Source of the DNA: Thermothelomyces thermophilus ATCC 42464
Lineage: Eukaryota > Ascomycota > Sordariomycetes > Sordariales > Chaetomiaceae
Assembly: GCF_000226095.1 (NCBI RefSeq)
Contig: NC_016472.1
Location: 5,890,001-5,954,000, forward strand
Direction of reading: 5' to 3'
Length of the DNA stretch: 64,000 bases
Part shown: positions 60,257 to 64,000 of the stretch, in pieces
Layout of the letters: every line of letters begins with the position of its first letter
How positions within the stretch are numbered: the first letter of the stretch is position 1
Made by a program: the position numbers and the translations under genes
The notes under the pieces: model-generated
Seen by the model: the letters and a program-made list of their open reading frames with translations, nothing else
Told to the model about the DNA's origin: nothing
The model's database searches: none

Positions 60257-62907
60257 GGCCGAGGCAGCAGCACTCTAATTCATTCATGCCGAGTCTGCCC
60301 GGTGTGCTTGCAGCAGGGGAGATCTGCAGTCAGCTGCAGGCGCAGCACTGTGGCCTGGAAGCCTGCGAGCGCGCTAGGTGCCATCTCCACAATCGGTTAG
60401 TGACTCACAAGCCTTGTTGGACCCAGCAGAAGACCGCCTTTTGGCCTGCCTCAGCGGCCGCCTGCTGGAGTCGATTGGAGGCAAACCTGCATCGCTACGC
60501 TACGACGCAGGTTCAGGCACCTGGTTCTGGCACCATTTACCACCACTGCAAAACTGCGAATAAGCGGCTGCCTCGCGCTTCATCCACTTGCGTGCGTAAG
60601 ACATGCGAACCCAGGGCCCAGGACATCACTGCCGTTCCGCAGAATGCATGTGTGTATGTATGTATGTACCTACTCCATACCTCAATGCGCATGAGGTGGC
60701 GCGAGAGGTTCCGACCCGACCGATTTCCCAACAGGAATCCCGTCCTCAATCGCCGGTGGCGTGCGAGCCGGCGTTTTGAGGCAAATCGATCCGGAGATGG
60801 CCATCTACCAGCATCATCGGCCAGCCGGGACAGTCGAACCAAGTCACCCGGCAATCCACCAGTTTGCCGCGAAACCGACGAGGTGGGCTGAGCCGCCGAA
60901 CAAAAACGATTGAGCGGCCGCCAAACAAAGCAAGGCCCGGGCAGCCCCCCAATGCAAGCGATCCGGGGTCATCAGACAGGCCGCGACGCCTGGTTGGCAT
61001 CTCACCCCACACGATTGGGCGAACCTGGCCGGTCATCGCCTCCGCAATGCAATGTACAGGGCCCGGTATGTAGGCCAGGCAGCTGCGCCGCACGCGGCCC
61101 ATTCCTTCGATCGGTTCTGCACCTCTCGGACCCGGGCCGCTCGCACCCCCCACTCCACCCACCCAGGGCAGCCCACGTCGTCCGCCAAGTCTGGTTCTGT
61201 TTGTCTCGCTTTGCGTTTTACCCCCGTCTTCGCATTCCCGCGCAACACAAAGACCACTTCTTCTCTGGAAGAGCGCGGAGCCCGGTTGCGGATATCTAAG
61301 TCGTGCACAAATAGGAACCTCGAAGGTGGCTTCCTGAACCCGAAGATTGAAATTGGTGCCCTCGAATATCAGTCCAACTCAGCGCTCCGGCTGCGGGCTG
61401 CATAATTCAAGCGCAAAGCGACTCCTGGCCAGACCGAAATCGGGACCCTCAGATTCCGGTCGACAGTCTCCTTGGGTCATGGACCTGCCGGTGCTTCTCC
61501 GCATAATGCACCGGCGGTACCCGTCTGCCGTTGCCGGACCGCGGGTTGTGGTGTTCGGCATTGCCCGCGAAACAACGGAACCGGGCCCCCGGGCTCCGGA
61601 AGCAGTCAAGCGCCTTTGGTTTTTGGCTGTACCGTATACATGCCGAATACGCACAAGGGTACTCCGTAGTTTTTAGGTGATAATTAGACAGCAGAAGTAT
61701 GTAGGTCTGTACAACATCCCTGCATTACATTCCTGACATTCGTCTGCACTTGTATTAATACCATGCGTGCTGCTTCCGGATTACGGACCTGACATGCATG
61801 ATCTAGCTTGATCTGCTGACTGGACACGTATTTGCATACATGCCTATTACATGCTCCGATTAGAAATTAGCGAGTAAGGAATATTTGTAGCACGCCTCCT
61901 TCCGCCCATCTTCTTGACCAAGACCCACTCCCATCTAGCCTTGTGCCCAGCTGAGCTTGTTTCGAGCTTGTTTTGACTTTGAATTTATTATCTCCTCGCC
62001 GACTCCTCCGAACCCGCATCTCTACTTTTGAGACCCGAGACATCCCAAATGGGAGGACTGAGTCTTTGGAGATGACGTGTAAAAACCCATGGAATCCTGT
62101 CCCTAGCTTTGCCCGATGTAGCTTAGACTAGGTCCGTTGCCTAAGCCCGGTCATTTCCACATTCTGAACTACCTGGCATGGTATGGCCTTCGTCACCACG
62201 TGTTCAAGCGGGAGGGGCGTGCGCACTTTCCACTAGCCTACCGACGACACCTAGATCAAAGAGCTCAAAGATAAGGTAGATACTGTAGCCATGTGCGACA
62301 TTTCCCTATCTATTGATGAAGTTACCTCGAAGCCTTATTGGTATCACTCGGGCTTATATCATTACTGTGACGTTTTCGGGCGCAAATATATGATGCATGT
62401 GTTGCTGACCCTGTTCATACGAAGCAAGTTATAATACGAACAAGTTGAAGGGTTCGAGAATCTGTGCACGGGTGATTATGTTGCCGAGAGCCGTCTTTTG
62501 GAGTGTGGTTGAGGTTTTGCTCTTCTTGGGGGAATCAACATGCAGACAGGCCCCTCGTCCACGATCAGAGAAAAAACTGAGCGGAGAATAGGCTCGAGAA
62601 CCGTCGAATAACTATTATACCCATGATAGACCGGCCGTTGCAACTTGATCTTCTTGAACTCACTCCCTTTCGTTTAGATAAGCACCGGAGTGCGAGCACC
62701 TAATGCATCGCTTACCAAAAGAGGTCATCAATATATAGGAAGGAAATTTTATGCAGCCATTGCGCAGTCTGTCTTCAGCCAGAGCTGCCTCCTCGGGAGT
62801 ATCCACACCGGCACGCCCCATCCTTTGTTTCTCAGTAATACCGGCGGCGATAGCTGTCAGGGTGACCGGACCACCATCTCGAATACGTGCTGTAGTCTAG
62901 GCAAATG
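60257..62907. other. Long stretch without a recognised gene
   Basis: About 2.65 kb between the AAA ATPase promoter and the SWIM/RING gene. GC-rich to about 61.6 kb, then mixed. It holds small open frames (the longest 60286-60891, 201 codons), none with a recognisable domain, intron structure or bias typical of the neighbours. A short tetranucleotide run (tgtatgtatgtatgtac) is near 60653-60668. Untranslated exons or a lineage-specific gene cannot be excluded. Confidence 0.4.
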
Positions 62908-64000
62908 TCAGAAATCTGGCAGTTGGAGCTGACTTACTGCGTAGATTATTCTGGGAAGACTCACCTCGCTGTGTGCTGATCCCCAGCTGCGAAGCGACGT
63001 TGATATAGCCATCCGCATTCCGCTTCCCATCCCTCCGTATCGTCTTCAGCATGTCCTCGTCTCCCTCCCACGCGCTCCTACAATATGGACACGTCACCTC
63101 GTCGCCGCCACTACTAGCCTGCCTCCTCTTGGTAGCCGCCCAGGTCTCGAAGCAAGCCTTGTGCACGTTCTGTCCGCAGGCCGCTCGGCACCACACCACC
63201 GGCTCAGCGCCCTCACTCTCCCCCATCTCGCAGAAGCAAATCGGACAATCTCCCTCCACGGGTTTCCGCTTCCCTTTTCCCTCCTCACGACCATCACTGT
63301 CGGGACCCCCCTCCCCCGAGGGCGGCGGCGCCCCGTCCAGGATCTCCCTCACCTCGGACCCTAGAAGCGCCAACTGATAGACGTAATCAAACTTGGCGCG
63401 CAGCACGCGTGCCAGCACGTACACGACGTGCTTACACTGGTTGCCCTTTCGCGCGTGCGGGCAGTCGCACGTCGGCTGGCGGGAGATGGTCACCGTGTAG
63501 ATGTTGCCCGTCGACCCCGTCAGCTCGACGGTCTCGGACAGCTCCTCCTCCTCCTCCTGCTCCTCCTCAGCTGCTCCTCCGTCCGGGCCGGAGGACGAGG
63601 TGGCCAAGGGGCGGCGCTTGCCACGGCGGACACGAGAGAGGACGTAGAAGCGCTGGGTTGTGGCGCGCAAGTAGAGGTCATGAAAGGATTTGGGAGGTTG
63701 AGGACGGTATCTGTGAGTAAGGTTTGGCTTGGTCAGCATTGGTCAGTGTATTCTATGATGGTTGAGTTGGAGAGGAACATGCCTGCGTAATCGTTTTTCC
63801 TCGGGCGCAGTGGCGGCAGAGTTTACGGCAAGACGTGCTTTTTTGGTTGGCTGATCCGGGCCGTTGTCAACAGATGTGCCATCGCCCATTCCATCTCGGT
63901 ATGTAGCGGCTGGAGCCTTGGAAAAGATTGATGTGCTATTCGTGCTATCGTCGTGCGTCTGGTTGCGTTTCCTCGCAGGTGTGCGAGCGACCGTAGCAGG
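62908..64000 (-). CDS. SWIM and RING zinc-finger protein (partial, 5' end outside window)
   Basis: Proposed exons on the minus strand: 64000-63783 (continuing out of the window), 63710-62965 and 62915-62908, giving 323 residues here. The SWIM motif CDCPHARKGNQCKH (CxC...CxH) is followed by a RING finger starting CPICFCEM and ending CPYCRSAW, with the intermediate Cys/His (WCRAACGQNVHKACF). A SWIM plus RING arrangement suggests an E3 ubiquitin ligase of the ZSWIM type. The first exon carries basic patches (TPARKRN, KKARL) consistent with nuclear location. The last exon is only 8 nt (Asp-Phe-stop), so the C-terminus is uncertain. Without the first intron the frame could instead start at Met 63739. 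Confidence 0.75.
62916..62964 (-). other. Putative last intron of SWIM/RING gene
   Basis: 49 bp, GTGAGT donor and GCCAG acceptor, near the lower limit for fungal introns. Without splicing the frame continues 17 codons to another stop. Confidence 0.45.
63711..63782 (-). other. Putative GC-AG intron in SWIM/RING gene
   Basis: 72 bp with donor AG|GCATGT, branch-like ctgacc 28-33 bases from the end and acceptor CACAG. It joins CGC AG to A TAC in phase (KRLRR to YRPQPP). No GT donor nearby gives the right phase. Confidence 0.5.

Noticed and set aside
60286-60891. 201-codon plus-strand frame in the intergenic region
   Set aside because: No domain, no signal, Cys/Arg-rich composition typical of random GC-rich DNA, and several equally long frames overlap it.
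1-64000. tRNA, rRNA, CRISPR array or prokaryotic features
   Set aside because: No cloverleaf, rRNA-like or regularly spaced repeat sequence was seen by eye, and the introns and transposons show a fungal nuclear genome. Small tRNAs could have been missed without a covariance search.

Overview
The window reads as chromosomal DNA of a filamentous ascomycete (Pezizomycotina, probably Sordariomycetes; genus not determinable by eye). Two compartments meet at about 52.9-53.1 kb. The left 53 kb is AT-rich, full of TA dinucleotides, and has no credible intact gene. In transposon frames almost every stop is TAG or TAA where the family has Gln or Trp, and catalytic Asp is often Asn. This is the expected result of repeat-induced point mutation (RIP, C to T on either strand). 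The right 11 kb is GC-rich, with short-intron genes that have clean splice sites.

Repeat compartment, left to right: the 3' end of a Gypsy element A (1-4344, +); part of a Copia element, Copia-1 (4345-5418, +); a complete Gypsy element B of the same family as A but inverted (5419-17355, -); the rest of Copia-1 with its 3' LTR (17356-22052, +); a short spacer holding a Tc1/mariner element (22185-23572, -); the 3' LTR of Copia-2, lying tail-to-tail with Copia-1 (23762-25080 plus 32304-32346, -) and split by Gypsy C (25081-32303, +, duplication ATAGG); and the body of Copia-2 (32347-52761, -). Copia-2 is split by Gypsy D (34403-49496, +, duplication CTTCT), which is itself split by Gypsy E (38034-45567, +, duplication GATTT). 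A 210-bp stub of the Copia-2 5' LTR ends the block at about 53.1 kb. The paired LTRs of B, C, D and E have matching lengths (450, 324, 427 and 416 bp), which fixes the nesting order.

The most interesting signal is that Gypsy elements A/B, C, D and E all carry a second reading frame downstream of pol on the opposite strand, ending near the end of pol. In C, D and E it looks like a Cys-motif (zinc-cluster-like) protein, with a coiled coil in D and E. In A/B it is a different protein. The ~1.4-kb Copia LTRs also have a long antisense frame. These frames stay open except at RIP-type Gln/Trp stops, which suggests they were once coding.

Gene compartment: a frameshifted gag relic (53426-53965, +); a DUF1275 membrane protein (54022-54980, -, two exons); a secreted bicupin oxalate decarboxylase (55840-57358, +, two exons), divergent from the DUF1275 gene; an AAA+ ATPase with a highly charged N-terminus (57790-60111, -, two exons), convergent with the decarboxylase; a 2.8-kb stretch without a recognised gene; and the 3' part of a SWIM/RING zinc-finger gene (62908-64000, -), which appears to use a GC-AG intron. 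No tRNA, rRNA or CRISPR array was seen.
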